From positions 976,320 to 1,040,319 of the forward strand of contig NZ_JAUHHC010000002.1 of NCBI RefSeq assembly GCF_030410485.1: 64,000 nt of DNA, given 5' to 3'. Under the pieces are notes generated by a model. The model did no database searches and was not told the origin of the DNA. It was given only the letters and a program-made list of their open reading frames with translations. Both the position numbers and the translations under genes were made by a program. The stretch comes from Roseateles violae. GTDB taxonomy: Bacteria; Pseudomonadota; Gammaproteobacteria; Burkholderiales; Burkholderiaceae_C. Shown here piece after piece: positions 39,901-47,276 of the stretch (positions are counted from its first letter, which is position 1; each line of letters opens with the position of its first letter).

Positions 39901-42667
39901 TTGTCCATTCCAGCAGATGGCGGCGCGAAACGAACTGCCGGTACAGCGCGCGCCCGATCGCGTCGCCATACATCAGGCCCAGCTGCAGCAGCTGCGCGCC
40001 ATGCCAGAGCGCCAGCAGCAGGGCGCGCACGACGTCGGCGCCGGCCAGGCGGTAGAAGCGCTGCAGCGCGATGTCGTCGCGGCTGGGCGCCAGGCCGGCG
40101 ATCGCGCCCAGCAGCGGGCCGGCGCTGAAGGCCGCGCCGACCACCCCCAGCGCCCAGCCCAGCGGCAGCACGCCGCTGGCCAGCACCAGCAGCAGCAGGG
40201 CCAGCGAGACCGGCGCCACCAGCGAACGGCGCAGGTTGTCGATCATCTTCCAGCGGCTGATCGCCGCCATTGGATAGCGGCGCGGCCGCAGCAGGAAGGG
40301 CAGCAGCTGCCAGTCGCCGCGGGTCCAGCGGTGCAGGCGGGCGGCGGCCACGTCGGCATGGAAGGGCGACTGCTCCATCAGCGTGATGTCGCTGACGCCG
40401 GCGCAGCGGGCGAGCGAGCCCTCCAGCAGGTCGTGGCTCAAGACCTGGCCCTCGGGCAGGCGGCCGGCCAGCACCCGGCGCAGCGCCGCCACATGCAGCA
40501 GGCCCTTGCCGGTGAAGCTGCCTTCGTCGAACAGGTCCTGATAGATCTCGGAGCTGGCGACGCTGTAGGGATCGATGCCGCCCTCGCCGCTGAACAGCCG
40601 GTGGTAGGGCGTCGCCTCCTCGGGTCGCGGCAGCGGCGTCATCACCCGCGGCTGCAGGATCGCATGGCCGTCGACGACGCGCCTGCCTTCTGCGTCCAGC
40701 CGCGGCAGGTTCAGCGGATGGGCGGCCATGCCGACCAGCGCGCGCAGGCGGCCCGGCGGCAGATCGGTGTCGGCATCCAGGGTGACGATGTAGCGGATGC
40801 CGGCGGCCAGCTGCGACAGCGCGCCGAGCGGGAGAAAGGGGCTGGCCGCCGCCGCGCCGTCCAGCGCCAGCAGCAGCTGCTCCAGCTTGCCGCGCTTGCG
40901 CTCCCAGCCCATCCAGCATTGCTCGGTCTCGGACCAGCGGCGCTCGCGCTGCAAGAGCAGAAAGCGTGGCGGCGCGCCGGCCGGCGCCGGATGGCGCAGG
41001 TTCAGCCCGGCCAGCGCGGTCTCGGCCGCGGCCAGCAGTTCGGCGTCGCCGTCCTGCCGCTCGGCGGGCGCATCCAGATAGTCGCTGAGCAGGGCGAACT
41101 GCGCCTGCGCCTCGGCATTGGCCAGGTAATGCTGCTCCAGCTGGGCGGCCTGCACGGCAATGGCCGCGGGGCTGGCCAGCATCACCGGCATCACCACCAG
41201 CGCCCGCTGCGTCTCGGGCAGGCCTTCGGCGAAGGCCAGGCGCGGCAGCAGGGCCGGCCGCGCCGATTCGCTGATCAGCCGGTTGACCAGGGCCACGACG
41301 GCCTCGCTGACCGGCCCGAGCAGCAGCAGCGCCGTCAGCGCGATCAGCCAGGCCGGCAGGCCCGGTGCCCCCTGGCGCCACAGCAGCCAGGCGATCGCGC
41401 CGCTGCTCAAGGCCGCGATGCTGCCCAGATAGGCCCAGCTGGCCAGCGCGCGCCTGGCCGCGCTGCCTTCGGCCGGCCACCAGGGCGCCGGCAGGTCCAG
41501 CAGCCGGTACAGCCGGCTGCGGCCCGGCCCGCGCCACCAGTAGGCCGGCGCGGCCTGCGCCGCCTCCTCGACGTCCTCGCTGCTCTCGGCCTCCTGCGCC
41601 AGCTGCACCAGCAGCAGCGCCACCGCCGATTCGCTGCGGCCGCAGCGCCGCGCCAGCCGTTCCACCGCGTGCAGCGTGGCATCCTGCGTGATCTCGGCCT
41701 CGGCGCGGTGCACGGCCGAGCCCTGCAGGATCTGCATCACGCTGCTGGTGCCGGCGATCAGCTTGCGCCAGTCGCTGCGGTCCAGCAGGCGCAGGCTGAC
41801 GATGGCGTTGCGTATGCTCTGCTGGTCCTCGATGGTCTCGTTCTGCTGATGGGCGAGGCTGCCGGACGGGTCGGGCAGGCGGCTGGCCAGCCAGGCATCG
41901 AGCGCCTGGGCCTGCTCCGGCGGCAATTCCTCCTGCCGGTGCTCCAGCTGCAGATAGAAGGCGGTGGCGACGCCGCGCGCGCGGATGCCGGGCTCCAGCG
42001 CCTCCAGCTCGGCCAGCTCGCGCTGCGGCTTGTCGAACCAGCGGTGCGCCGCGTCGCGCGCCGCCTGCTGGGTGACCGAGCGCTCGGCCAGGCGGCGCAG
42101 GTTCTCGATCAGCACCACGCGCAAGGTGGTGGGCAGCGCCCACAACTCGGCCAGCGAGAGTTCGCGCTCGGCCTGGTAGGCGCGCAGATAGGCGCTCAGC
42201 AGCGCCGGATCGAAGCCGCTGTCGGTGTGCGCGACCCAGGCCCAGGCGACGCCGTAGATGCGCGGCAGGCCGGCCAGCGGCTCGTCGCGCAGCCGCGGCA
42301 GCAGGCGGAAGAAGCTGCGCGGCAGGCCCTGGCGGATCGCATAGAGCTGCTCGTCGATCAGCGGCGCGTTGTCGAGCAGCCAATGCGCGGCCGGGCCCAG
42401 ATGGCGGCCGTCGAGCGCGCGCTGCTCGAGCAGGCTGCGCGCCTGCTGCAGGGTCTCGATATTGCTGCGCAGGCGCGGAAAGAAGTTCTGCCCCGGCTTG
42501 GCGCCGGGGACGATCTCGTGCGCCAGCGCCAGGCTGTGGCCATGCTGCTCGAAGCGGGCCTGGCCGAACAGCACCGCGCGTATCGGCGCTTCCAGCGCGC
42601 CGGAGGCGGCCGCGATCAGGCTCTGTTCATCGAGCTGGCGCCGGCCGCGCGCTGGGGGCGGGATCAC
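33965..42667 (-). CDS. Cyclic beta-1,2-glucan synthase, NdvB/Cgs type (about 2900 aa)
   Basis: One very large inner-membrane enzyme that primes, extends, trims and cyclises periplasmic beta-1,2-glucan from UDP-glucose. Near residue 430-520 lie membrane helices, then a GT84 glycosyltransferase core with VTLDADTDLP (about 627) and HRWTRGDWQLLPF (about 780), and further helices (about 800-930). A glucoamylase-like middle follows. The C-terminal GH94 phosphorylase domain has GTGDWNDGMNRVGDQGRG (about 2562) and NGGQYNHGAVWALMAL. Length matches Brucella Cgs. The start is uncertain: the GTG at 42667 is taken because it lies just after a small ORF's stop; the frame stays open to 42799. Confidence 0.93.
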   Translation of the reverse strand: MIPPPARGRRQLDEQSLIAAASGALEAPIRAVLFGQARFEQHGHSLALAHEIVPGAKPGQNFFPRLRSNIETLQQARSLLEQRALDGRHLGPAAHWLLDNAPLIDEQLYAIRQGLPRSFFRLLPRLRDEPLAGLPRIYGVAWAWVAHTDSGFDPALLSAYLRAYQAERELSLAELWALPTTLRVVLIENLRRLAERSVTQQAARDAAHRWFDKPQRELAELEALEPGIRARGVATAFYLQLEHRQEELPPEQAQALDAWLASRLPDPSGSLAHQQNETIEDQQSIRNAIVSLRLLDRSDWRKLIAGTSSVMQILQGSAVHRAEAEITQDATLHAVERLARRCGRSESAVALLLVQLAQEAESSEDVEEAAQAAPAYWWRGPGRSRLYRLLDLPAPWWPAEGSAARRALASWAYLGSIAALSSGAIAWLLWRQGAPGLPAWLIALTALLLLGPVSEAVVALVNRLISESARPALLPRLAFAEGLPETQRALVVMPVMLASPAAIAVQAAQLEQHYLANAEAQAQFALLSDYLDAPAERQDGDAELLAAAETALAGLNLRHPAPAGAPPRFLLLQRERRWSETEQCWMGWERKRGKLEQLLLALDGAAAASPFLPLGALSQLAAGIRYIVTLDADTDLPPGRLRALVGMAAHPLNLPRLDAEGRRVVDGHAILQPRVMTPLPRPEEATPYHRLFSGEGGIDPYSVASSEIYQDLFDEGSFTGKGLLHVAALRRVLAGRLPEGQVLSHDLLEGSLARCAGVSDITLMEQSPFHADVAAARLHRWTRGDWQLLPFLLRPRRYPMAAISRWKMIDNLRRSLVAPVSLALLLLVLASGVLPLGWALGVVGAAFSAGPLLGAIAGLAPSRDDIALQRFYRLAGADVVRALLLALWHGAQLLQLGLMYGDAIGRALYRQFVSRRHLLEWTTAEAAERAARTELPALLRLHRRVPLTALGLLAALGAAALLGAPVHWPGSLALLALWAAAPLWTWLASRPRRTEPQQRLDEESRDYLQGLARDSWRYYEQHIGPEDHHLPPDNVQLTPRTMVAHRSSPTNFGLYLLAVACAQELGFIGRAAMAERLQLTLATLERLPRWRGHFYNWYDTQSLAVLTPAYVSAVDSGNCSAHLLAVARACELATQIDAEAAEQRARRMLQYSLQRLRALQPLLSGAPSLQALAALASGEWAWPESARQLQALNAKLRQARHELDALHRGLGEGDDRGAMWLAHDLVGSVESALRDRSEDLRALNDRLRVIGQRLREIALEADFAALYDRERRLLHIGYRADSQQLDDNHYDLLASEARLTSLLAIAKGDVPVEHWSALGRPLYAEGHELGLKSWSGSMFEYLMPSLVLDEPPGSVLGQAVRSAVIEQRAEGAKQGTPWGISESAIAGQDHTLAYQYGPQGAPRLALRRTPRDERVLAPYATLLALEIDPCAAVANLRALQELGARRAMGFIEALDYTPQRQAEGSSFTLVQTYMTHHQAMGLVALCNLLADEAPRRWAMSDAHLRAVGSLLHERAPYEVARLSAAPPLPPPRTPRSARLLREIDPLQDGLPCTQLLTNGRYAVLLRSHGGGYSSWDGVGLTRWRDDLLRDGHGSFFYLQRSGVGGSEMPWQSLTAHPAPDRAARYRCRMQADRVIFDAHWPDCQSRITNWVSPEDDCELRQLELSNTGKAELLLNLMTCFEASLAPHKADEAHPAFSNLFVQMRWDAVERVLYLRRRPRLPDEQAVLAVHFLAGIEAPEGAVEAVEPCSDRARWLGRYGSVARPLGDAGHSLLEQQAGEESGPGLALDTGLDPLAGIGLRLRLAPGASLRLTFCSAAAHGAETLDALVDKYRQAAHVERASSMSHTMAGIRLRELQFDADTWAAMLRMNTVVSALLTREGVAAPRATLPGVAPAVGGSTVGRCDRRLLWRHGISGDRPIIWVAISGEEGLGLVQALKKALRLWSACGLGVDLVVSNGEPNSYLAPVQQALQQLLARHQAQQQERPAHLRASLHVLREQDLSADERYTLQTLARLKLLADGRSLAQQLERWMDEQQREFESRRALRSLPVPDPLDGRPRGTALPPDGRFHAETGAFAFELTPTRLPARPWANVLANAGFGCQVTELAGGYCWAGNSRMQQLTPWSNDPLTDPAGEWLLLQDLDQGRVWPLGRHLPSPGERASCEIEHGIGYSRHRQRLDGLEITLSWCVDVQASLKQLQVQIRHESGPRRRLRLVALAEWQLGSARQERLSVLTRPTWLITGPEGAGLPRPSSALALLATQLDHLGGFGESTAVLALRPAQAGEAPGEAAIRLGAQDWTCDRREFFDSAGRMVLPARLGQRSGAGLDPCAALGAEIDLPPDGAASLTVLLGHGAHPAAAQALLEQAWAIAPAERLARQREQWPALLGGVQVQTPDPQFDALVNHWLPYQTLVCRIWARAGFYQAGGAFGYRDQLQDAMALATRAPALLAEQILRCAARQFPEGDVQHWWHEPGGAGVRTHFSDDRLWLPYALAHYVQRSGDLALLDEALPFLVGQQVPPGAEDIYETPGFGGEAVSLYEHAARAIDRSLASGAHGLPLFGTGDWNDGMNRVGDQGRGESVWLAWFLCQVIADFSPIAAARQDQARVQRWQAARAGWARALDEQAWDGAWYLRGFFDDGTPLGSSTQEECRIDLIAQAWAVLSGAGDPARARQAMVSAGARLMDGPNQLLRLLDPPLARQRPSAGYIQAYPPGVRENGGQYNHGAVWALMALAQLGQRDAMWQVFRALSPAHRWQDRRRGSAYAIEPYVMAGDVYTQPPYIGRGGWSWYTGSAGWLLRAAVESICGVVLAEGRVSLQPCLPAHWLAAEVALRHGEAWHRIIVCADEDTAEEALATHESARPARLDEQIDLSQWPEGSVHVVVAPPAAPATALVESELPVEKE

Positions 42668-42672
42668 GGCCG

Positions 42673-42873
42673 TTAGCAGGCGAGGATGAGCAAGAGCGCG
42701 GCCAGCGCCACCGTGGTGGCAAAGCGCGGCAGCACCAGGTGGTGGATCTGCTCCGCCAGCATCGCGGCGCCGAACCAGCGGCCGCGCGCCGCATGGCATT
42801 GCTGCAGATGGCGGCGCAGGGCCTGGTCGATCAGCTTGCTGTCGGGCGGGTGGAGACGGGCGGTACTGCTCAT
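42673..42873 (-). CDS. Possible small membrane protein upstream of the glucan synthase (66 aa)
   Basis: The ATG at 42873 begins MSSTARLHPPDSKLIDQALR, with a His/Gln-rich amphipathic stretch and a single C-terminal helix (VALAALLLILAC). Its stop is 5 bases before the glucan synthase GTG, so the two could be coupled. No clear ribosome site is seen. It may be a real leader gene, or the true N-terminus region of the synthase read in another frame. Confidence 0.4.
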   Translation of the reverse strand: MSSTARLHPPDSKLIDQALRRHLQQCHAARGRWFGAAMLAEQIHHLVLPRFATTVALAALLLILAC

Positions 42874-42973
42874 GACGGACGGGAGGTAAGAGGTTGAAAC
42901 AAAGGGGCCTTTGCAGGCCCTGTTCACTCTAGCGAGCGGGGGCGGCGGGCCGGCTCAGACTCGCGCGCGAGGA

Positions 42974-42995
42974 CTTGTCGGGCATGTCCTACAAG
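42974..42995. promoter_or_regulatory. 22-bp imperfect palindrome, candidate operator
   Basis: CTTGTCGG-GCATGT-CCTACAAG: outer arms pair at all but two positions. The 18-bp core fits TGTMGG-N6-CCKACA. It overlaps the 3' end of the MCE-operon lipoprotein gene and lies about 100 bp before the small ORF/glucan synthase start. Confidence 0.55.
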
Positions 42996-43630
42996 CCTTG
43001 CCGCTGCGGCGGCGCCGGCAGGGCGATGCGCTCGGCCAGGCGCCACAGCGCCAGCCGGTGCGCGGCCACCAGCTGCTGCGGCGTCGTGCCGGCGCTGGGG
43101 ACGCTGAAGGCCGCCACGGCCTGCTGCGGCGCCAGCTTGCCGTTCGGATCGGTCAGCGACCAGCGCGCGCTCAATCGCACCGAGGCCCGGTCCGCGGCCG
43201 GTTCCAGCGCCAGCAGTTCGACGCGCAGCTGCCGGTCGATGCGCAGGCCGGCCGGCAGCGGGCCGGACCAGACGCGATCGGCGCCGCGCAAGCGCGCCAG
43301 GTCCTGGCGCAGCAGGCGCGGCAGCGCCTCGCGCAGCGGCTCGGCCCAGCGATGGCCGTCCAGCGGCTGCAGGCCGCTGTCGCCGACCGGCAGCCAGAGC
43401 AGATCGCGCTGCAGATAGTCGGGCAGCGGGATCGGCGTCAGCAGCTGCCAGACGCCCTCCTGCTGTGCAGCAGGCGGGGCCTCGGCCGTCGACGGCGGCT
43501 CGATCGCCAGGCGGTAGAAGTGCAGCGGCTCGGAGGGCGGCGGCGAGCCGCAGCCGGCCAGCAGCAGCGCGGCGGCCCATGCGGCGGCCCATGCGGCGGT
43601 CCATGCAGCGGCCAGACGGATCGATTTCAT
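42989..43630 (-). CDS. ABC-type transport auxiliary lipoprotein, PqiC-like (213 aa)
   Basis: Signal peptide with lipobox LLAGC near residue 27, then FYRLAIEPP and a domain of the ABC_trans_aux/PqiC type (LLWLPVGDSGLQPL, RQLRVELLALEP, QQLVAAHRLALWRLAERIA). It sits at the outer membrane as the docking partner of an MCE protein. The ATG overlaps the stop of the MCE gene by 4 bp. Last gene of the four-gene lipid-transport operon. The N-terminus has an odd repeated Ala-Trp pattern (AAAWTAAWAAAWAAA) encoded by a short DNA repeat. Confidence 0.88.
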   Translation of the reverse strand: MKSIRLAAAWTAAWAAAWAAALLLAGCGSPPPSEPLHFYRLAIEPPSTAEAPPAAQQEGVWQLLTPIPLPDYLQRDLLWLPVGDSGLQPLDGHRWAEPLREALPRLLRQDLARLRGADRVWSGPLPAGLRIDRQLRVELLALEPAADRASVRLSARWSLTDPNGKLAPQQAVAAFSVPSAGTTPQQLVAAHRLALWRLAERIALPAPPQRQGL

Positions 43631-44685
43631 CGGGGGCTCTCCGCGGTGGTGGTGGTCGGCGCGGCCGGCCGGCGGCCGCGCAGCAGGGCGTCGGGATGGC
43701 GCTCGAGCAGCTCGGCCAGCTCGCGCATCGCGCGGGCGGCGCGCGAGACATCGTCCAGCGCATGGTCGAAGCGCTGCACCAGCGCCGAGTCCTCGGCCGT
43801 CTGCGCGCGCAAGGAGGTCGCCAGGCGGCCGAATTCCTCGGCCGAGCGCTCGATGCTGCCCAGCAGCGGCGAATCGGGCGCCAGCAGGGTGTTGAACCGC
43901 TCGGCCGTTCCGCCCAGGCGCGTGGCGGTGTCGCCGATGCCGTCGGCCGCGCGCGCCAGGCGCTGGGCGGCCAGCGCCGCGTCGCGCAGGGTTGTCGTTG
44001 CCGCATCGGCGAGCGGGTCGACGCGCTTGTCGAGCCGTGCGCTCATCGCCCGCAGGCTGCCGGTGAGCGCGCTGAGGTTGTCCAGCGTCGCCCGCAGCTG
44101 CGGGCCGGCGACCAGCGCGCGCGCCGAACCGGCGATCGCCGACACATCGTCCAGCAGGCGGCGCAGGTCGAGGCCGTCGAGCTGGTTCTTCAAGTCCTGG
44201 ATCGGCGCGGCCACGGTCGGGATCTCCAGCGCTAAATCATCGTGGCCGCGCAGTGCCGGCGGCTTGGACGGCCGCAGATCGAGATCGACATAGAGCTGGC
44301 CGGTCAGCAGGCTTTGCATCGACAGCTGCGCGCGCAGGCCGCGCGCCAGCAGCGCGCTCAAGGCGCCGCGCTGGTCGTGACCATTGGCGCCGGCCAGGCC
44401 GCGTATCGCCTCCGGCTCCAGATCGGCGCGCACCGGAATCGAGAAGCTGTCGCTGGCCTTGTCGTAGACCAGGCCGATCGAGCTGACGCTGCCCATGCGC
44501 ACGCCGCGGAACACCACCGGCGCGCCGACCTGCAGGCCGTAGATCGAGCCGCCGAAATACATGACCACGCGCTCCTTGCGCGCGAACAGCTGGCCGCCGC
44601 CGGCCGCGATCACCGCCGCCAGCAGCAGGGCCAGGCCGGCGACGACGAAGGCGCCGATCAGGGTGGCATTGGCGCGGCGCTTCAT
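43627..44685 (-). CDS. MCE-domain protein, MlaD/PqiB-like (352 aa)
   Basis: An N-terminal anchor helix (about 7-28) precedes one MCE domain (about 38-120: VVMYFGGSIYGLQVGAPVVFRGVRMGSV). A long helical region (about 150-330) with repeated Leu/Ala heptads, including SALTGSLRAMSARLDKRVDPLADA, could form a periplasm-spanning tube. It binds phospholipid between the inner-membrane ABC transporter and the outer membrane. Start and stop each overlap neighbours by 4 bp. Confidence 0.92.
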   Translation of the reverse strand: MKRRANATLIGAFVVAGLALLLAAVIAAGGGQLFARKERVVMYFGGSIYGLQVGAPVVFRGVRMGSVSSIGLVYDKASDSFSIPVRADLEPEAIRGLAGANGHDQRGALSALLARGLRAQLSMQSLLTGQLYVDLDLRPSKPPALRGHDDLALEIPTVAAPIQDLKNQLDGLDLRRLLDDVSAIAGSARALVAGPQLRATLDNLSALTGSLRAMSARLDKRVDPLADAATTTLRDAALAAQRLARAADGIGDTATRLGGTAERFNTLLAPDSPLLGSIERSAEEFGRLATSLRAQTAEDSALVQRFDHALDDVSRAARAMRELAELLERHPDALLRGRRPAAPTTTTAESPR

Positions 44686-45467
44686 GCCGTTGCCGCCTGT
44701 TCCACCGGCGCGCCGCGGCGCAGGAATTCGCGCACCTCGGGTGGCCCCTCCTGCAGCAGGCGCTCGGGCGCGTCCAGTGCCGTCATGGTCTTGCGCTCGG
44801 CGTCGAGGAAGAGCGCGCGGTCGGCGACGGCGAAGATGCTGGGCAGCTCGTGGGTGACCAGCACCAGGGTCGCGCCCTGCGCGTCGCGCAGCGCCAGCAT
44901 CAGCTCGTCCAGCCGCGCGGCGCTGAGCGGGTCAAGGCCGGCCGAGGGTTCGTCCAGGTAGAGCAGCGGCGGCTCCAGCGCCAGCGCCCGCGCGATCGCC
45001 GCGCGCTTGCGCATGCCGCCGCTGAGCGCGGCCGGCTCGGTGTCGAACTGGTCCGCCAGGCCCACCAGGGCCAGCTTCTCGCGCGCCTTCTGCTCGCGCT
45101 CGGCCGTGCCCAGCCCGCCGATCAGCTCCAGCGGCAGCATCACGTTCTCGCCGACCGTCATCGAGCTCCACAGCGCGCCGGCCTGGAAGCTGACGCCGAA
45201 GCCGCGCCGCAGCCGCGCCTGCTGCTGCGGGTCCTCGTCGTTGATGTCCTCCTCGCCGTAGCGGATGCGACCGGCGGCCGGGCGCTGCAGGCCGATCAGA
45301 TGGCGCAGCAGGCTGCTCTTGCCGCAGCCGCTGCCCCCCATGATCACCAGCACCTCGCCGCGGCGGATCTCGAAGCTCAGCCCGCGCTGCACCAGCTTGC
45401 GGCCGTAGGCGATGGTCAGGTCCTCGACCCGGACCAGTGCCTCCTTGGGGGCGGCCGGCGCGGCCAT
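44682..45467 (-). CDS. MlaF-like ABC transporter ATP-binding protein (261 aa)
   Basis: Walker A MGGSGCGKSSLLRHLIGL, Q-loop FGVSFQAGALWSSMTVGENV, signature ALSGGMRKRAAIARAL, Walker B LLYLDEPSAGLDP and switch VTHEL. The SGGMRKR signature and the FQAGALWSS segment identify the MlaF/Ttg2A branch. The ATG at 45467 shares one base with the permease stop (TGATG). It powers the MlaE-like permease in retrograde or anterograde phospholipid traffic. Confidence 0.94.
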   Translation of the reverse strand: MAAPAAPKEALVRVEDLTIAYGRKLVQRGLSFEIRRGEVLVIMGGSGCGKSSLLRHLIGLQRPAAGRIRYGEEDINDEDPQQQARLRRGFGVSFQAGALWSSMTVGENVMLPLELIGGLGTAEREQKAREKLALVGLADQFDTEPAALSGGMRKRAAIARALALEPPLLYLDEPSAGLDPLSAARLDELMLALRDAQGATLVLVTHELPSIFAVADRALFLDAERKTMTALDAPERLLQEGPPEVREFLRRGAPVEQAATA

Positions 45468-46342
45468 CACCAGCCCAGCCTTTGCGCGGCGACCGTCATC
45501 GCCGAGGCGGCGGCCACGATCCAGACGATGGACTGCACGACGGCGGCCGTGACCGACTCGCCGACCGCCTGCGCGCTGCGTCCGGCGTTGAGGCCCTGGC
45601 GGCAGCCGGACAGGCCTAGCAGCAGGCAGTAGACGCAGCCCTTGAGCAGGCCGACCAGCACGTCGGACAGGTCCGGCGCCTGCAGGCTCTTGAACAGGTA
45701 TTCGATCGGCGCGATGCCGAAGATCGCGATCGCGATCAGCCAGCCGGCCAGGCAGGCCATCAGCGCGGCAAAGGCGGTCAGCAGCGGCGCGACCAGCAGC
45801 AGCGCCAGCACCCTGGGCAGCACCAGATGCTCGATCGGATCGACGCCCAGCGCGCGCAGCGCATCGATTTCCTCGTTGGCCTGCATGCTGCCCAGCTGGG
45901 CCGCATAGGCGGCGCCGATACGGCCCGACAGGATGATGCCGGTCATCAGCGCGGCGATCTCGCGCACCGCGCCTATGGTGACCAGGTCGGCGATATAGCT
46001 CTGCGCGCCGAAGCGCTGCAGCTGCACCGCGCCCATATAGGCGAGGATCACGCCGACCAGGCCGCTGACCAGGGAGACGATCAGCACGCTGCGCGGGCCG
46101 GCGCGGTCGATCTGCAGGAACAGATCGCTCCAGCGCATGCCGCGGGCCTGGCCGCGCAGCAGGCGCAGGACGGCGAGCAGGGTCTCGCCGATGAAATGCA
46201 GGGTCTTGAGCGCGTCGGCCCACCAGTCGGCGACCCAGAAGCCGACCGCCGTCACCCAGCCGGGGCGAGGGCGACGGGTCGGCGCCGTCGTCAAGGGAAC
46301 GGCGGCGCCGGGGACAGGTCTTGCTGGCGGGCTTGCGCTCAT
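45467..46342 (-). CDS. MlaE-like ABC transporter permease (291 aa)
   Basis: Five or six helices with the MlaE signature ISLVSG-like VSLVSGLVGVILAYMGAVQLQRFGA, then the conserved GIILSGRIGAAYAAQLGSMQANEEIDALRALGVDPIEHLVLPRVLA. First gene of the operon permease-ATPase-MCE-lipoprotein. No STAS (MlaB) or soluble MlaC gene is present, so the set resembles the shorter Mla/Pqi hybrids rather than full mlaFEDCB. No promoter is obvious in the 22 bp after the BON gene. Confidence 0.93.
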   Translation of the reverse strand: MSASPPARPVPGAAVPLTTAPTRRPRPGWVTAVGFWVADWWADALKTLHFIGETLLAVLRLLRGQARGMRWSDLFLQIDRAGPRSVLIVSLVSGLVGVILAYMGAVQLQRFGAQSYIADLVTIGAVREIAALMTGIILSGRIGAAYAAQLGSMQANEEIDALRALGVDPIEHLVLPRVLALLLVAPLLTAFAALMACLAGWLIAIAIFGIAPIEYLFKSLQAPDLSDVLVGLLKGCVYCLLLGLSGCRQGLNAGRSAQAVGESVTAAVVQSIVWIVAAASAMTVAAQRLGW

Positions 46343-46364
46343 TCAGCCGGCGGCCGTCTGCTGC

Positions 46365-46754
46365 TTAGCTGTTGACGACCAGCCGGTTGTCGACGCTCAG
46401 CACGCCCTTGACGGCGGCGGCGACGCGGGTCGCGTGTTCGCGCGCGCTGGCATCGGGCGCGCTGCCGCTGAGGCTGACCAGGCCGTCCTGCGTATCGACA
46501 TTGATGCGCAGCGCGCTGAGGCTGGGGTCCTTGGCCAGTTCGGCCTTGACCTTGGCGGTGATCGCCGCGTCTTCAGTCGAGGCGGCCACCTTGTTCGCAC
46601 CCTGCTGGGCCTTGTCGACGGCCGCATCGACGCGGTTGCCGACGCCGGCCTGCGGATCGTTCGGACGGTCGCAGCCCACCAGGGCCAGGCCGGCCAGCGC
46701 GGCGGCGGCGATCAGGGCGGTGCTGCGGGAGACGGAGCGGTCTTGTCGTTTCAT
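46365..46754 (-). CDS. BON-domain lipoprotein, OsmY-like (129 aa)
   Basis: Signal peptide with lipobox LVGC at about residue 28. One BON domain (about 62-127): ITAKVKAELAKDPSLSALRINVDTQDGLVSLSGSAPD and VKGVLSVDNRLVV. BON proteins bind phospholipid and are induced by osmotic and envelope stress. The ribosome site AAGGTGAG precedes the ATG. The gene sits 22 bp upstream of the MCE operon on the same strand and may be co-transcribed with it. Two copies of the 18-bp inverted repeat lie in its 297-bp upstream region. Confidence 0.9.
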   Translation of the reverse strand: MKRQDRSVSRSTALIAAAALAGLALVGCDRPNDPQAGVGNRVDAAVDKAQQGANKVAASTEDAAITAKVKAELAKDPSLSALRINVDTQDGLVSLSGSAPDASAREHATRVAAAVKGVLSVDNRLVVNS

Positions 46755-46902
46755 GGTGCTCACCTTTCGATCTCTGATGGAGTGGGAGGAGGCCCGTAGC
46801 GGGCGGGGCGCCCGATCCGCGGGAGCGGCAGAGCGCATGCGTGATGCTGCTCAGACTACGTGCGAGGCCGCGGGCGACCTATCGGCCGGTGGCGATTCCG
46901 CC

Positions 46903-46920
46903 TGTCGGACGTGGCCGACA
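46903..46920. promoter_or_regulatory. Inverted repeat TGTCGG-N6-CCGACA, candidate operator
   Basis: Perfect inverted repeat with six-base arms, between the divergent BON lipoprotein (start 46754) and the 72-aa protein (start 47052), almost equally far from both. Confidence 0.55.
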
Positions 46921-46928
46921 GACCGGCT

Positions 46929-46946
46929 TGTCGGAGGCCGCCGACG
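46929..46946. promoter_or_regulatory. Inverted repeat TGTCGG-N6-CCGACG, second copy
   Basis: Lies 26 bp (centre to centre) from the previous copy, with the same spacing between arms. Tandem placement would allow two dimers to bind side by side. Confidence 0.5.
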
Positions 46947-47051
46947 CGCGGCCGCGGCCTCCGCCCATCGCGGGCCGAGGGCGCTCGCACTAAGTTCAAG
47001 CCAGCGGCCGCCGAGGCCGTTGCCGTTCCATTCATTGTTTAGGAGATCGCC

Positions 47052-47270
47052 ATGAAGTCAGGCCATCAGCAGGACAAGCCCGAGCAGGATTCCGAGCTGC
47101 AGGGCGAGGGCAATTACGACGCGACCCGGCGCTATGACCAGAAGCTGCGCCGCTTCGTCCAGTCGGGCCAGGTGCCCGAGGCGGCCGAGCGTGCGGCGCC
47201 GCGCAGCGAGGAGGAGGCGCGCGAGATGGAGCAGGCCGAGGAAGAAGGCCGCAGCCACGCGCGCAAGTAA
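47052..47270 (+). CDS. Small hydrophilic protein (72 aa)
   Basis: AGGAG precedes the ATG. The product is almost all charged or polar: MKSGHQQDKPEQDSELQGEG at the start, RRYDQKLRRFVQSGQVPEAA in the middle and a Glu-rich helix to the end. It has no hydrophobic segment. It resembles small stress-induced, possibly disordered proteins, but I do not recognise a named family. The divergent BON gene shares its control region. Confidence 0.7.
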   Translation: MKSGHQQDKPEQDSELQGEGNYDATRRYDQKLRRFVQSGQVPEAAERAAPRSEEEAREMEQAEEEGRSHARK

Positions 47271-47276
47271 ATCCGC

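Noticed and set aside
34037..42676. An 8.6-kb open frame on the plus strand opposite the glucan synthase
   Set aside because: It mirrors the synthase in an antisense frame, is Gln/Arg/Ala-rich with no domain, and results from the scarcity of stop codons in GC-rich DNA.
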